Assembly: GCA_047618565.1 (NCBI GenBank)
Contig: JBLHKW010000104.1
Span: 1-19,069 of the forward strand
DNA length: 19,069 nucleotides
Reading direction: 5' to 3'
Source of the DNA: JBLHKW01 sp047618565
GTDB taxonomy: Bacteria > Planctomycetota > UBA1135 > GCA-002686595
Shown piece after piece: positions 10,338 to 18,089 of this stretch. Position numbers and translations under genes: made by a program. The notes below the pieces were generated by a model. The model was given only the letters and a program-made list of their open reading frames with translations. It ran no database searches and was not told where the DNA came from. Position 1 is the stretch's first letter. Each line of letters begins with the position of its first letter.

Positions 10338-11282
10338 TTAGCGGATCAGGCCTTCGATGAAAGGCACCTCGAACACCTTCTCGTGCATGATCGGGCCGTG
10401 GCCGAAGTAGCCCATTTCGCCGAATAGCTCGCCGTGGTCGGCAGTTACGACGATGTGTGTGTTCTTGGGTACCATGTCGAACAGCTGCTCGAAGACGCCG
10501 TCGAGGTACTTGACCGTGTTGACCTGGCAGCCGCGCAGGACGTCCAGCTTCTCCTGGTCGAAGAACTTGAACTCCTCCTTGAACTCCGGGCTGTCCGGGT
10601 CGATCGCGTCGTTCATCTTCTTGAAGACGCCGTTGACGCCGCTGATGCGCGGCAGGTGTGAGGTGTCCTCGCCCGGAGTGGCGTAGGGATAGTGCGCCTC
10701 GCCCACGTTCAGCATGTAGAAGGAGGGCCGCTCGTCGTCGAACTTCATGGTCGGCAGCATGGCCGCCATGTCGTTGTGCGAGTCCATCAGTTGGAACGAG
10801 TCGAAGTCACGGTTGATGCCGGTCTTCGGGTTCAGGACGGGCAACGAGACACGTGCATGGGTCGAGTACCCGAGCGTGTTACGCATCAGGGTCGGGAACC
10901 ACAGGCCCGGAACCATCTGGGCGAAGTCGATGCCCTTGGCACCGAGGCGATCGTTGTAGTTGAAGAAGTCCTCCTTGTAGTACTCGGAGGCGTAGACGTT
11001 CGGCGGCGTCGTGTGCGGCAGTAGCCCCGTCAGCAGGTTGTAGTGCGACGGAGCGGTCCAGGAGGCGTAGGAGTAGCGTTTCTGGAGCTTGCCCAGCTTC
11101 AACAGGTTCTTCGGCGCCGCCTCGGCCAGCGAGTCGTAGCGACAGCTGTCGATAATGACGATGATGAAGTTGTTCTTACCCTGCGGATCCGGTCGCGGGC
11201 CCATACCGGGGCGCCCCATCGGGCGCAGCGGGGGTCGCTTGGGAGCGGGTGTCTTCTTCTTGAACGCGTCGAAAAGGCCCAT
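10338..11282 (-). CDS. Short cytoplasmic sulfatase-fold protein with Thr nucleophile
   Basis: The 314-residue protein has the sulfatase/alkaline phosphatase fold: IIVIIDSCRYDSL (Asp45), nucleophile block WTAPSH with Thr76, TADHGE (Asp282, His283) and FGHG (His295). True sulfatases have Cys or Ser in C/S-x-P-S-R, which is converted to formylglycine; here it is Thr, so that conversion cannot occur. Phosphatase, phosphodiesterase or phosphotransferase chemistry is more likely. No signal peptide or membrane segment is visible. The N-terminus is basic and Pro-rich (to about residue 34), so it is predicted to be cytoplasmic. It ends soon after the metal-binding His, lacking the C-terminal subdomain of ordinary sulfatases. 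Its place between sat and cysC suggests a substrate in activated-sulfate metabolism (APS, PAPS or PAP), which is inference. Confidence 0.8.
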   Translation of the reverse strand: MGLFDAFKKKTPAPKRPPLRPMGRPGMGPRPDPQGKNNFIIVIIDSCRYDSLAEAAPKNLLKLGKLQKRYSYASWTAPSHYNLLTGLLPHTTPPNVYASEYYKEDFFNYNDRLGAKGIDFAQMVPGLWFPTLMRNTLGYSTHARVSLPVLNPKTGINRDFDSFQLMDSHNDMAAMLPTMKFDDERPSFYMLNVGEAHYPYATPGEDTSHLPRISGVNGVFKKMNDAIDPDSPEFKEEFKFFDQEKLDVLRGCQVNTVKYLDGVFEQLFDMVPKNTHIVVTADHGELFGEMGYFGHGPIMHEKVFEVPFIEGLIR

Positions 11283-11360
11283 GTGTCGTCTACCTGAATT
11301 CTTGCCTGAGGTCTGTCGGTGGTCTCGCCAGCGGGCTCGCCGGCGCTCTTGAGGATGCCC

Positions 11361-11386
11361 GCGACCGGGCCCATCGGCCCGGTCGC
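11361..11386 (-). other. Hairpin between sat and the sulfatase-fold gene
   Basis: A perfect 11-bp inverted repeat (11361-11371, 11376-11386) with a 4-nt CATC loop lies in the 125-bp gap after sat. No U-tract follows on the minus strand. It may stabilise the sat mRNA end or partly reduce downstream transcription rather than terminate fully. Confidence 0.6.
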
Positions 11387-11407
11387 AGCGATGCTCGCTT
11401 CCTTCGC

Positions 11408-12658
11408 TTACTTGCTCTTGTAGTACTCGACCAGGATCTCGGCGGTCGACTCGCGCATGATGCGCGGATCCGGCTGATCACCGCCGACCAGCTGCTCGCG
11501 CACCTTGGTACCGGAGATGAAAACCGAGGTGTTTTCCTTGTTCTCGGACATGAGGCCCACGCGGCCGATCTCCTCGAAGAAGGCCGCGAAACCAACGTTC
11601 ACGGTCGCGATCGAGAGCTCGCCGCCGAGGTTGTCGAACACCTCTTGCGCGTCGAAGTCACCCCAGATGGCCGACTTGTCGTCGAACGGGGCGTCGGCGT
11701 GCTTGCGACCGATGATGAAGTGGGTGAAGCCCAGGTTCTGGCGATAGATGCCGTGCATCACCGCTTCCGAGGGGCCGCCGTAGTACATGCGCATGTCGAG
11801 CCCGATCAGCTCGAGCTGGTCGTTGAGATCCTGGCCCTTGTCGTTCCAGAGCGTCTCGTTCTTGTCGCCCTCGCCCAGGCCGCGGCTCGCGATCAGGGCC
11901 TCGTAGGTCTCCATGCGGGTCGAGGCCGGGATGTCATCACCCTTGAGCTGGCCGACCAGCGGGTTGAGCACGACGCCGGTCTTCTTGCCGTTCTCGAGGA
12001 TCATCTCGGCGCCGTAGACAAGTGCGTACTCGTGGGCGCGGTGCAGCGGGTTGCGCGTCTGGAAGGCGACGGACTGCTCCCAGCCCTTGCTCTCGACCAG
12101 CTTGCGAGTAGCCGTCGGAGACATCACGCGCCCGGCGAACGGGCGGCTGTCCTCGAAGGGCGTGAGGGTGATCGTTCCACCGACGAGCTTCGTGCGCTCG
12201 TCCGCGGTCCACAGGCGGGCGCCGGGGTGATCCGTGCGCTCGGTGCGGTAGACGGCCTTGATGAAGGCGGCCTTGTCCCAGTCGAAGCAGCTGGTGACCT
12301 CGAGCACGCCGAAGGTCTTGCCGCCATGCGACAGGGCCAGCTTGGTGCCGGCGGTCGCGGTCGCGGCCTCCGCATCGGTCACGGGCAGAATGATCGGGAT
12401 CGTCCAGGCCCAGAGCTTGCCGCCGCGCTCGATGGCGCCGCGCTCGAGCACGCTGTTGTAGTCATCGGAGCCCATCGGGCCCTCGATCGGGCTCAGCGTG
12501 CCATCGGCGACGCGGTACAGGGTCGTCATGTCGACCTCGTTGACCTCGATCGTGGTCAAGGAGCCGGCGTTGGCGGTGGCCTGGGCGTCGATACGGTTGA
12601 CCGGGGCGGCGAGGCCGCCGTGGACGGGCGAGATGTTCATGGTGGTTGCGGGAGTCAT
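11408..12658 (-). CDS. sat: Sulfate adenylyltransferase (ATP sulfurylase, Sat type)
   Basis: The 416-residue cytoplasmic enzyme forms APS and pyrophosphate from ATP and sulfate. Signature motifs of the homo-oligomeric Sat family are intact: QTRNPLHRAH (200-209), GRKHAD (317-322; the usual form is GRDHAG) and ISGTKVR (381-387). An N-terminal PUA-like region precedes them. The length is normal and there is no fused APS kinase; that activity is the separate cysC gene. It is the second gene of the operon, 27 bp after RHH2. An internal ATG at codon 7 is an alternative start. No Shine-Dalgarno sequence is visible. Confidence 0.96.
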   Translation of the reverse strand: MTPATTMNISPVHGGLAAPVNRIDAQATANAGSLTTIEVNEVDMTTLYRVADGTLSPIEGPMGSDDYNSVLERGAIERGGKLWAWTIPIILPVTDAEAATATAGTKLALSHGGKTFGVLEVTSCFDWDKAAFIKAVYRTERTDHPGARLWTADERTKLVGGTITLTPFEDSRPFAGRVMSPTATRKLVESKGWEQSVAFQTRNPLHRAHEYALVYGAEMILENGKKTGVVLNPLVGQLKGDDIPASTRMETYEALIASRGLGEGDKNETLWNDKGQDLNDQLELIGLDMRMYYGGPSEAVMHGIYRQNLGFTHFIIGRKHADAPFDDKSAIWGDFDAQEVFDNLGGELSIATVNVGFAAFFEEIGRVGLMSENKENTSVFISGTKVREQLVGGDQPDPRIMRESTAEILVEYYKSK

Positions 12659-12685
12659 GGCTAAGGTCGTGGCAGTCAGAGTGAT

Positions 12686-12907
12686 TTAGAGGTAGCCGAG
12701 GTTCTTGAGCTTGCGCTTCACGTCGTCGAGTTCTTCCTGGGTGAACTCGGGCGGGCCAACCGCTTCCGCGTCCGCCTCCCCCATCAGGTCACGCAGGACG
12801 TAGACGATGAAGTCGGTGGGCGAGTTGAAGCCCGACTCCTCGACCACCTGCTGGATCTTCCGATACAGCGGGCGGGGGATCTTGACGGTGACTTTGCTCT
12901 CGCGCAC
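12686..12907 (-). CDS. Ribbon-helix-helix protein RHH2 with LGY tail, GTG start
   Basis: I place the start at GTG 12907, giving 73 residues. An ATG at 13087 in the same frame would add 60 residues that have no counterpart in RHH1 and would run through the promoter and operator array. From the GTG the protein reads as a strand (KVTVKIP, 5-11), helix 1 (about 13-25), a GFNS turn and helix 2 (about 30-42). An acidic linker and the tail KLKNLGYL follow. This is a CopG/Arc-type fold and a clear paralogue of RHH1. It is the first gene of the sat operon, 27 bp before sat, with a phased operator-like array upstream. It is probably an autoregulator of the operon. The GTG has no Shine-Dalgarno sequence, so the exact start is uncertain. 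Confidence 0.75.
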   Translation of the reverse strand: MRESKVTVKIPRPLYRKIQQVVEESGFNSPTDFIVYVLRDLMGEADAEAVGPPEFTQEELDDVKRKLKNLGYL

Positions 12908-12971
12908 GGCAGTGAGTAGGTGGGTAGAAAAGCGGGCTGGGACGATCTGAGGCCGGCTTGTCGACGTTCGA

Positions 12972-13031
12972 CACTCCAATCGCACTCTGATCGCACTCCT
13001 ATAATACTCCGTCTGGAGTGCTGTGTGAGTG
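12972..13031. repeat. 11-bp-phased half-site array (probable RHH operator)
   Basis: Five-base half-sites begin at 12972, 12983, 12994 and 13005 (CACTC, CACTC, CACTC, TACTC), then in inverted form at 13016 and 13027 (GAGTG, GAGTG). Every step is exactly 11 bp, close to one helical turn. The orientation flips around a perfect dyad, ACTCC-GTCT-GGAGT (13006-13019). Ribbon-helix-helix repressors bind tandem or inverted short half-sites cooperatively, and an RHH gene starts just downstream. The repeats are seen directly; the protein that binds them is inferred. Confidence 0.8.
13001..13029 (-). promoter_or_regulatory. Candidate promoter of the RHH2-sat operon
   Basis: On the minus strand, CTCACA (13029-13024, four matches to TTGACA) is followed after 17 bp by TATTAT (13006-13001, five matches to TATAAT). 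Transcription would start near 12994, about 87 nt before the GTG of RHH2. Both hexamers lie inside the phased half-site array, so a bound RHH protein would block RNA polymerase. The plus strand also carries a perfect TATAAT at 13000-13005 but has no matching -35. Confidence 0.5.
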
Positions 13032-13150
13032 TTATCGGAGCCTTTCCAGCCTAACTTAAGGCAATAGGCCCTAAGATACTGTCCCAAAAGGCCTTCGAGG
13101 CGCTCCGAACACTACGATCGCAGCCTCCCCTCTGGCTCTGGCCGAACGGG

Positions 13151-13179
13151 TTGACGGCTCCCCGCCCTGGCCGAAGAAT
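13151..13179 (+). promoter_or_regulatory. Candidate promoter of the FG-GAP/TPR operon
   Basis: TTGACG (13151-13156, one mismatch from consensus) is followed after 17 bp by AAGAAT (13174-13179, four matches). Transcription would start near 13186, about 35 nt before the ATG at 13221. A TATAAG at 13179-13184 is an alternative -10 but with too long a spacer. Confidence 0.35.
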
Positions 13180-13220
13180 ATAAGGGTGGGGCGCCCCAGG
13201 CCCCGATTGTTCGAGAACCG

Positions 13221-14951
13221 ATGCGTGGAAGCCCTCCTCCCCCCTCCCCCTGTCCCGATCGAGGGGTCTCCCGCGCCCTGGGGCTGGCCCTGGGCTGCCT
13301 GACCCTGACCGTCGGAGCGGCCTGCTCAGGGGCGGACAGCGAGTCGCCGGCCCCGGCCCAAGCAACCGCGCCCTCCCCCTGGTGGGAGGAGTTCACGCAG
13401 GCCGCGGGAATCGACTTCCGCCAGTCCAGTGGCGCGACGGGGACGCGTGACTTCCCCGAGATCATGGGCGCTGGAGTGGCCGTCTTCGATGCGGACGGGG
13501 ACGACGACCTTGACCTCTTCTTCACCAACGGTGCCGTCGCGCAGGAGAGCGAACTGACCGACCGTTTCTTCCGGCAGACGCGACCCGGCCAGTTCGAGGA
13601 CGCCACGCGCGAGTCGGGCCTGGGCGGTACGGGCTACGGCATGGGCGTGGCGGTCGGCGACTTCGACAACGACGGTCACGTCGACCTGTTCGTCACGAAC
13701 GTGGGCGCCGATTGCCTCTACCGCAACCTGGGGGACGGCTCCTTCGCCGACCACACCGCCGCTTCCGGCCTGACGAACGATAGCTGGTCCAGCTCGGCCC
13801 TATTCTTCGACTACGACCGCGACGGCTTTCTCGACCTCTTCGTCGCTCGCTACGTGGTAAGGGATCCGGCCAGTCCTTGCTTCGACCGCACCGGCCGACC
13901 GACCTACTGTGGCCCGAAGGCGCGCACGCCGCTCTCCGATCAGCTGTTCCGCAACCAGGGCGATGGAACCTTCGTCGAGGTCAGCGAGCGAGCCGGTTTC
14001 ACATCGATCGCCGCCGCCGGCCTGGGCGCGCTGGCCCAGGACTTCGACGGCGACGGCTGGCCCGATCTCGTGGTCGCCAACGACGCCTACATCAATCACC
14101 TCTGGATCAACCAGAAGGACGGCACGTTCGAGGAGCTCGCGTTCTCGCTCGGCGTGGCCTTCAATCAGCACGGCCAGGCGGAAGCGGGCATGGGCATCGT
14201 GTCGGGTGACTTTGACGGGGATCAGACCCTCGACCTGTTCCTGACCCATCTGGCAGTCGAGACGAACACCGTCTACCGGGGCGTGGGCGCCAGCGGGTTC
14301 CAGGACGTCACCGGCGCCGCCGGGATCGCGGCCTCGAGCATGCCGTTCACGGGTTTCGGAGTCGTGGCCCTCGATGCGGACTGCGACGGGGACCTGGACC
14401 TGATGGTCGGGAACGGGCGTGTGTCCATCGATCGGCAGATGGACGCGCGGGATCCCTGGCTGCCCTACGCGGAACCCAACCAGGCTTTCGTGAACGACGG
14501 CACGGGACGCTTCCGGGAGACACCCAGGAACGGCCCGTTCACCGCGCCCGTTGAGATCACGCGCGGCATGGCCACGGGTGACCTGGATCAGGACGGAGAC
14601 CTCGACCTCGTGGTCGCGAACATCGAAGGCCCGGCACGCCTGTACCGCAATGTGTGCGCGGATGCGGGTAGCTGGCTGCGAGTGCGCGCTGTCGACCCGG
14701 CGTTGAAGCGCGACGCCATCGGAACCGTGCTGACCTTGACCGCCGGCGACCGCAGCTGGATCCGGATCGTGCATGGCCAGGGCGGCTACCAATCGAGCTC
14801 ATCATTGACCGCGCATTTCGGGCTCGGGTCGGCGACGACCTACGAAGCTCTGCATGCTCAGTGGCCGGACGGACTGCGCGAGACCTTCCCTGGCGGCGCC
14901 GTCGACCGATCCTTGACCCTGCTACGCGGCACGGGCACCCCGGATCGATGA
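13221..14951 (+). CDS. Exported FG-GAP/VCBS repeat protein with ASPIC/UnbV C-terminus (CRTAC1 type)
   Basis: The 576-residue protein starts with a hydrophobic export signal (about 18-34) ending in VGAAC; Cys35 could be lipidated, though the lipobox is weak. At least seven FG-GAP/VCBS blades follow, each with a calcium-type loop such as DADGDDDLD, DFDNDGHVD, DYDRDGFLD, DFDGDGWPD and DLDQDGDLD. They should form a beta-propeller on the cell surface or in the periplasm. The C-terminal ~90 residues (from the DAIGTVLTL segment through the GQGGYQSS and FGLG motifs) match the ASPIC/UnbV domain usual in CRTAC1-like bacterial proteins. The stop overlaps the start of the TPR lipoprotein gene (ATGA), a pairing I know from Planctomycetota and Acidobacteriota. 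The role is not established; binding of a surface ligand is plausible. Confidence 0.9.
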   Translation: MRGSPPPPSPCPDRGVSRALGLALGCLTLTVGAACSGADSESPAPAQATAPSPWWEEFTQAAGIDFRQSSGATGTRDFPEIMGAGVAVFDADGDDDLDLFFTNGAVAQESELTDRFFRQTRPGQFEDATRESGLGGTGYGMGVAVGDFDNDGHVDLFVTNVGADCLYRNLGDGSFADHTAASGLTNDSWSSSALFFDYDRDGFLDLFVARYVVRDPASPCFDRTGRPTYCGPKARTPLSDQLFRNQGDGTFVEVSERAGFTSIAAAGLGALAQDFDGDGWPDLVVANDAYINHLWINQKDGTFEELAFSLGVAFNQHGQAEAGMGIVSGDFDGDQTLDLFLTHLAVETNTVYRGVGASGFQDVTGAAGIAASSMPFTGFGVVALDADCDGDLDLMVGNGRVSIDRQMDARDPWLPYAEPNQAFVNDGTGRFRETPRNGPFTAPVEITRGMATGDLDQDGDLDLVVANIEGPARLYRNVCADAGSWLRVRAVDPALKRDAIGTVLTLTAGDRSWIRIVHGQGGYQSSSSLTAHFGLGSATTYEALHAQWPDGLRETFPGGAVDRSLTLLRGTGTPDR

Positions 14952-16393
14952 GCCTGCAGACGAACAAACAGCGCGGCCATCGCTGCGCCTGCGCGGTCCT
15001 GCTCATCGCGGTAGCGAGCCTGTTATTAGGAGGAGGCTGCGCTCCGGCCGCCCCCGACGGCGGCGCAACCCCGACCGTCGGCCCGGGTACCGAGCCGCCC
15101 GAGCTGGATACGAGCCTGATGAGCGCGCCCTTCCGGGACGCGCTCGAGCGCACGCGGGCCGCGGTCATCAGCAAGCCCAGGTTGCCACAGACCTGGGGCG
15201 ACCTGGGCGCTCTGCTCGACGCGCACCTGTTCTACGAGCAGGCCCTCATCTGCTACGAACGCGCGCACCAGCTCGCGCCGGACGACTTCCGCTGGCTCTA
15301 CCTGCCCGCGGTCGTGATGGACTTCCTGGGCAGCGATCTGGACTCCGTCGACGCCGCGTTCCAGGCCGCACTCGTGAATCAACCGGACTACCCACCTCTG
15401 CGCTATCGATTCGCAGAAGCGCTCCTGCGTCAGGGCGCCAGCGACCGTGCCCTGGTCTCGTTCAGGAAGGCGATCGAGCTCGACCCGAACTTCGCCCTGG
15501 CCCAGCGCGGCCTGGGCCAGGCGCTGCTCGCCCAGGGGCAGCTCGATGAAGCGATCGCGCACCTGGAACGCGCCCGACAGATCGCGACCACGGACTCCGT
15601 CACGCACGCCGCCCTCGCACGCGCCTACCACCTGCAAGGCGACGCGGAAGCTTCCCGAACCGCCACCGAACGCGCGCGCAGCTCGCAGGCCACCCTCAGC
15701 GTCCCGGATCCCGTGCGCTACGCCGTCGATCAGCTCTCCCTCGAACCCGCGTTCCTCACCCGGCGCGTGAACGAGGCCCTGAGCCGCAAGGACTTCGTCA
15801 GCGCTGAACGGGACCTGGCCATTCTCGAACGCATCTTCCCGACCGAGGCCATGCATCCCCTGCGCCGCGGCCAGTGCCTGCGCAAACTCAAGCGCCCGCA
15901 ACCCGCGCGCCTCTCCTTCCAGCGAGCCCTCGAGCTCGAAGACCCCACCGGCGGCGCCCACTCCGCCCTCGCCGACCTGCTGCAAGAACAGGGCGACCTG
16001 CCCGCCGCCCTCGTCCACCGCCGCGACGCGGCGAACCAGCAACCTGCACGAGCCACCTACCGAAACAGCCTGGGCCTCGCCCTCGCCATGAGCGGCGACC
16101 TGAACGCCGCACTCGAGGAGTTCGCCACGTGCGCCTCGCTCGCCCCCCCAACATCCGAACTCCACCACAACTGGGGCACTACCCTGCTCCAGCAAAATCG
16201 TCTCGAAGATGCAGCCCAGCACTTCGAGACGGCCCTGCAACTCGAGCCCGACTCCGCAGGCACGCTCTACAACCTCGGCACCATCCACGAACGCCAGGGC
16301 CGTAATTCGGACGCGATCAAGCTCTACAAGCGCGCGGCCGCAGTCGACCCGACGGGGCCCGCGGCCGATCGGCTGGGGAAACTCGGTGAGTGA
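14948..16393 (+). CDS. TPR-repeat lipoprotein
   Basis: The 481-residue protein has an N-terminal signal sequence ending in LLLGGGC (Cys31), so it is probably a lipoprotein. An Ala/Pro/Gly-rich linker leads into tetratricopeptide repeats in two groups, about 70-270 and 320-480. Typical helices are visible, for example ALVSFRKAIELDPNFALA, DEAIAHLERA, DAAQHFETALQLEPDSAG and DAIKLYKRAAAVDP. The start was set at 14948 because the ATG overlaps the upstream TGA and is followed directly by the signal sequence; an in-frame start 29 codons upstream lies inside the FG-GAP gene. It probably acts as a protein-interaction scaffold together with the FG-GAP protein. No enzyme motif is seen. Confidence 0.9.
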   Translation: MSLQTNKQRGHRCACAVLLIAVASLLLGGGCAPAAPDGGATPTVGPGTEPPELDTSLMSAPFRDALERTRAAVISKPRLPQTWGDLGALLDAHLFYEQALICYERAHQLAPDDFRWLYLPAVVMDFLGSDLDSVDAAFQAALVNQPDYPPLRYRFAEALLRQGASDRALVSFRKAIELDPNFALAQRGLGQALLAQGQLDEAIAHLERARQIATTDSVTHAALARAYHLQGDAEASRTATERARSSQATLSVPDPVRYAVDQLSLEPAFLTRRVNEALSRKDFVSAERDLAILERIFPTEAMHPLRRGQCLRKLKRPQPARLSFQRALELEDPTGGAHSALADLLQEQGDLPAALVHRRDAANQQPARATYRNSLGLALAMSGDLNAALEEFATCASLAPPTSELHHNWGTTLLQQNRLEDAAQHFETALQLEPDSAGTLYNLGTIHERQGRNSDAIKLYKRAAAVDPTGPAADRLGKLGE

Positions 16394-16460
16394 GCGGACG
16401 GCTCCGATACCCGTCGGATTTTGCACTGGCTCGGTACGTTCGCCCGTATCCTGACGCGCC

Positions 16461-18086
16461 ATGGATTCGGCTCCTGACAGGCCTGGGCATGTTCCCGTGG
16501 CGCGCGTGATCGTCGGGGCGCTGGCTTGGGGACTACTGGTCGGGTGCGTCGTGGCGGTCGCACGGGCTGCGGAGTCGGTCATGGCTCATCGGTACATTGC
16601 GCAGGGGCACTGGCGGCTCGCGTGGGGGCGGGTCGAGGATCAGCTGCTCATGGGACTTGCGGCGGGCCTGGGCGTCGCGCTGGGTCTGGCGATGATCGGT
16701 GGCCGGGTGCGCGTGTTGCGCGCACTGCTTTGCGGGCACCGGGCCGTCCTTGCTGCCATGGTGATCCTGCTCTTGCTGGGAGCCACGAAGGTCTGGATCG
16801 CGCTCGAGCGCAGCCTGCCCGGTGACCTGCGCGCGAACGTGGTTCTGATCACGGTCGATACGCTGCGGGCGGATCATCTCGGGTGTTATGGACACGAACG
16901 CGCGACGTCGCCGCAGCTGGATCGGATGGCGCTGGAGGGTGTGCGCTTCGAGAGTGCGCTGTCCCAGGCTCCGTGGACGTTGCCGAGCATGGCGTCGTTG
17001 CATACATCGCTCTATCCGTCGCAGCATGGGGCGATCGGGATGAAGACGGTGCTCGGGAGCGAGACGGTCACCCTGGCGGAGGTGTTGCAAAACGCGGGAT
17101 ACTGGACCTCGGCGGTGGTCACGCACAAGTTCGTGGGCAGCCGCTACGGCTTCGAACAGGGCTTCGAAGCGTTCGACGAGCGCTTCATCGTCGGGCACAA
17201 GGGCCTGTCGTCAGAGCAGGTGACGACGGCGGTGCTGGAACAGATCGAGGCGGGTCTCGAGGAGCCGTTCTTCCTCTGGGCGCACTACTTCGATCCGCAC
17301 TTCAGTTACGTGCAACATGACGACTGGGATTTTGCGTCCGGCTACGAGGGGCAACTCTCGGATCCCTTGACCGTGGATGAGATCGTGGCGCGCACGCCCC
17401 TGGCGGCTCAGGACGTGGCGCACATCAAGGCGGTCTACGACGAGGAGATCGCGTTCACGGATCGCGAGATCGGGCGCCTGCTGGATGGCGTGAGGGGACT
17501 CGGTTCGGAACGTGCGACGGTGTCGATCGTCACGGCGGATCACGGGGAGGCCTTCTTCGAACGGGGCAAGTTCGGGCACGGCGGCGACCTGTATCGCGAG
17601 CTGACCCACGTGCCACTGCTGATCGCGGGTTCGATCGATGAGAGCTTGCGCGGAACCGTGGTGAAGCGGCCGGTGGAAGTCGCCAGCATCGCAGCGACGA
17701 TCCTGGCGCTCGCCCGGGTCGAGTCGAGCGTGTTTCAGGGCGAAGACCTGCTCGCCACTGTCGCCGATGGGTCGGAGCTGCGGCCGAGCTTCACGGAGGG
17801 CAGCTACGCGCGCGGCGACGGAGCCATCAAGCTTGCGACGGTGATCGGCGAGTGGAAGCTCATCCGCGATCTGCGCAACGGGCGCGAGGAGCTGTACCAC
17901 GTCACCGTCGATCCCGACGAGCGTAACGACCTGGTGGACGGGAAGTCGGCCGAGGTGTTCGCCGCGCTCCAGCGCTTGCGAGAGGCCATGAACGGCTTTG
18001 AACGGCCGACGCACGGCGCGCAGCAGAAGATCGATCTCGACCCCGCGGAGGTCGAGCACCTGCGCGCCCTCGGGTACGCGGAGTAG
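16461..18086 (+). CDS. Membrane-anchored sulfatase-fold protein with Thr nucleophile
   Basis: The 541-residue protein has three N-terminal membrane segments (about 13-35, 62-80, 95-113) and then an extracytoplasmic sulfatase-fold domain. Metal and nucleophile motifs are VVLITVDTLRADHLG (Asp133), APWTLPSMASL with Thr173 where sulfatases carry Cys or Ser, HYFDPH in mid-protein, TADHGE (Asp360, His361) and KFGHGG. It ends in the tail VEHLRALGYAE. Databases would call it 'sulfatase', but without Cys/Ser it cannot form formylglycine. Phosphatase, phosphodiesterase or phosphoglycerol/phosphoethanolamine-type transfer is more likely. It lies 67 bp after the TPR gene, in a gap with only a weak 5-bp hairpin followed by four Ts (16403-16422), so read-through from the TPR gene is possible. 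The substrate is unknown. Confidence 0.87.
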   Translation: MDSAPDRPGHVPVARVIVGALAWGLLVGCVVAVARAAESVMAHRYIAQGHWRLAWGRVEDQLLMGLAAGLGVALGLAMIGGRVRVLRALLCGHRAVLAAMVILLLLGATKVWIALERSLPGDLRANVVLITVDTLRADHLGCYGHERATSPQLDRMALEGVRFESALSQAPWTLPSMASLHTSLYPSQHGAIGMKTVLGSETVTLAEVLQNAGYWTSAVVTHKFVGSRYGFEQGFEAFDERFIVGHKGLSSEQVTTAVLEQIEAGLEEPFFLWAHYFDPHFSYVQHDDWDFASGYEGQLSDPLTVDEIVARTPLAAQDVAHIKAVYDEEIAFTDREIGRLLDGVRGLGSERATVSIVTADHGEAFFERGKFGHGGDLYRELTHVPLLIAGSIDESLRGTVVKRPVEVASIAATILALARVESSVFQGEDLLATVADGSELRPSFTEGSYARGDGAIKLATVIGEWKLIRDLRNGREELYHVTVDPDERNDLVDGKSAEVFAALQRLREAMNGFERPTHGAQQKIDLDPAEVEHLRALGYAE

Positions 18087-18089
18087 CGT

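Larger units (their letters stand above)
12908..13220. other. Divergent control region between the sat operon and the FG-GAP gene
   Basis: These 313 bases contain no gene that I accept. They hold the 11-bp-phased repeat array (12972-13031), a candidate minus-strand promoter within it, and a candidate plus-strand promoter near 13151-13179. The array lies between two divergent transcription units, so a protein bound there could affect both. Confidence 0.6.

Noticed and set aside
10338..11282. Annotation as a true formylglycine sulfatase
   Set aside because: The nucleophile position is Thr, not Cys or Ser, in WTAPSH.
12908..13087. N-terminal 60-residue extension of RHH2 from an ATG at 13087
   Set aside because: It has no counterpart in the paralogue RHH1, its composition is unlike the rest, and it would run through the phased operator array and promoter.
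14861..14947. Upstream start for the TPR gene
   Set aside because: It lies inside the ASPIC/UnbV domain of the FG-GAP gene, and the lipoprotein signal begins at 14948.
16403..16422. Terminator after the TPR gene
   Set aside because: The stem is only 5 bp (TCCGA/TCGGA) with a 6-nt loop and four Ts, too weak to call.
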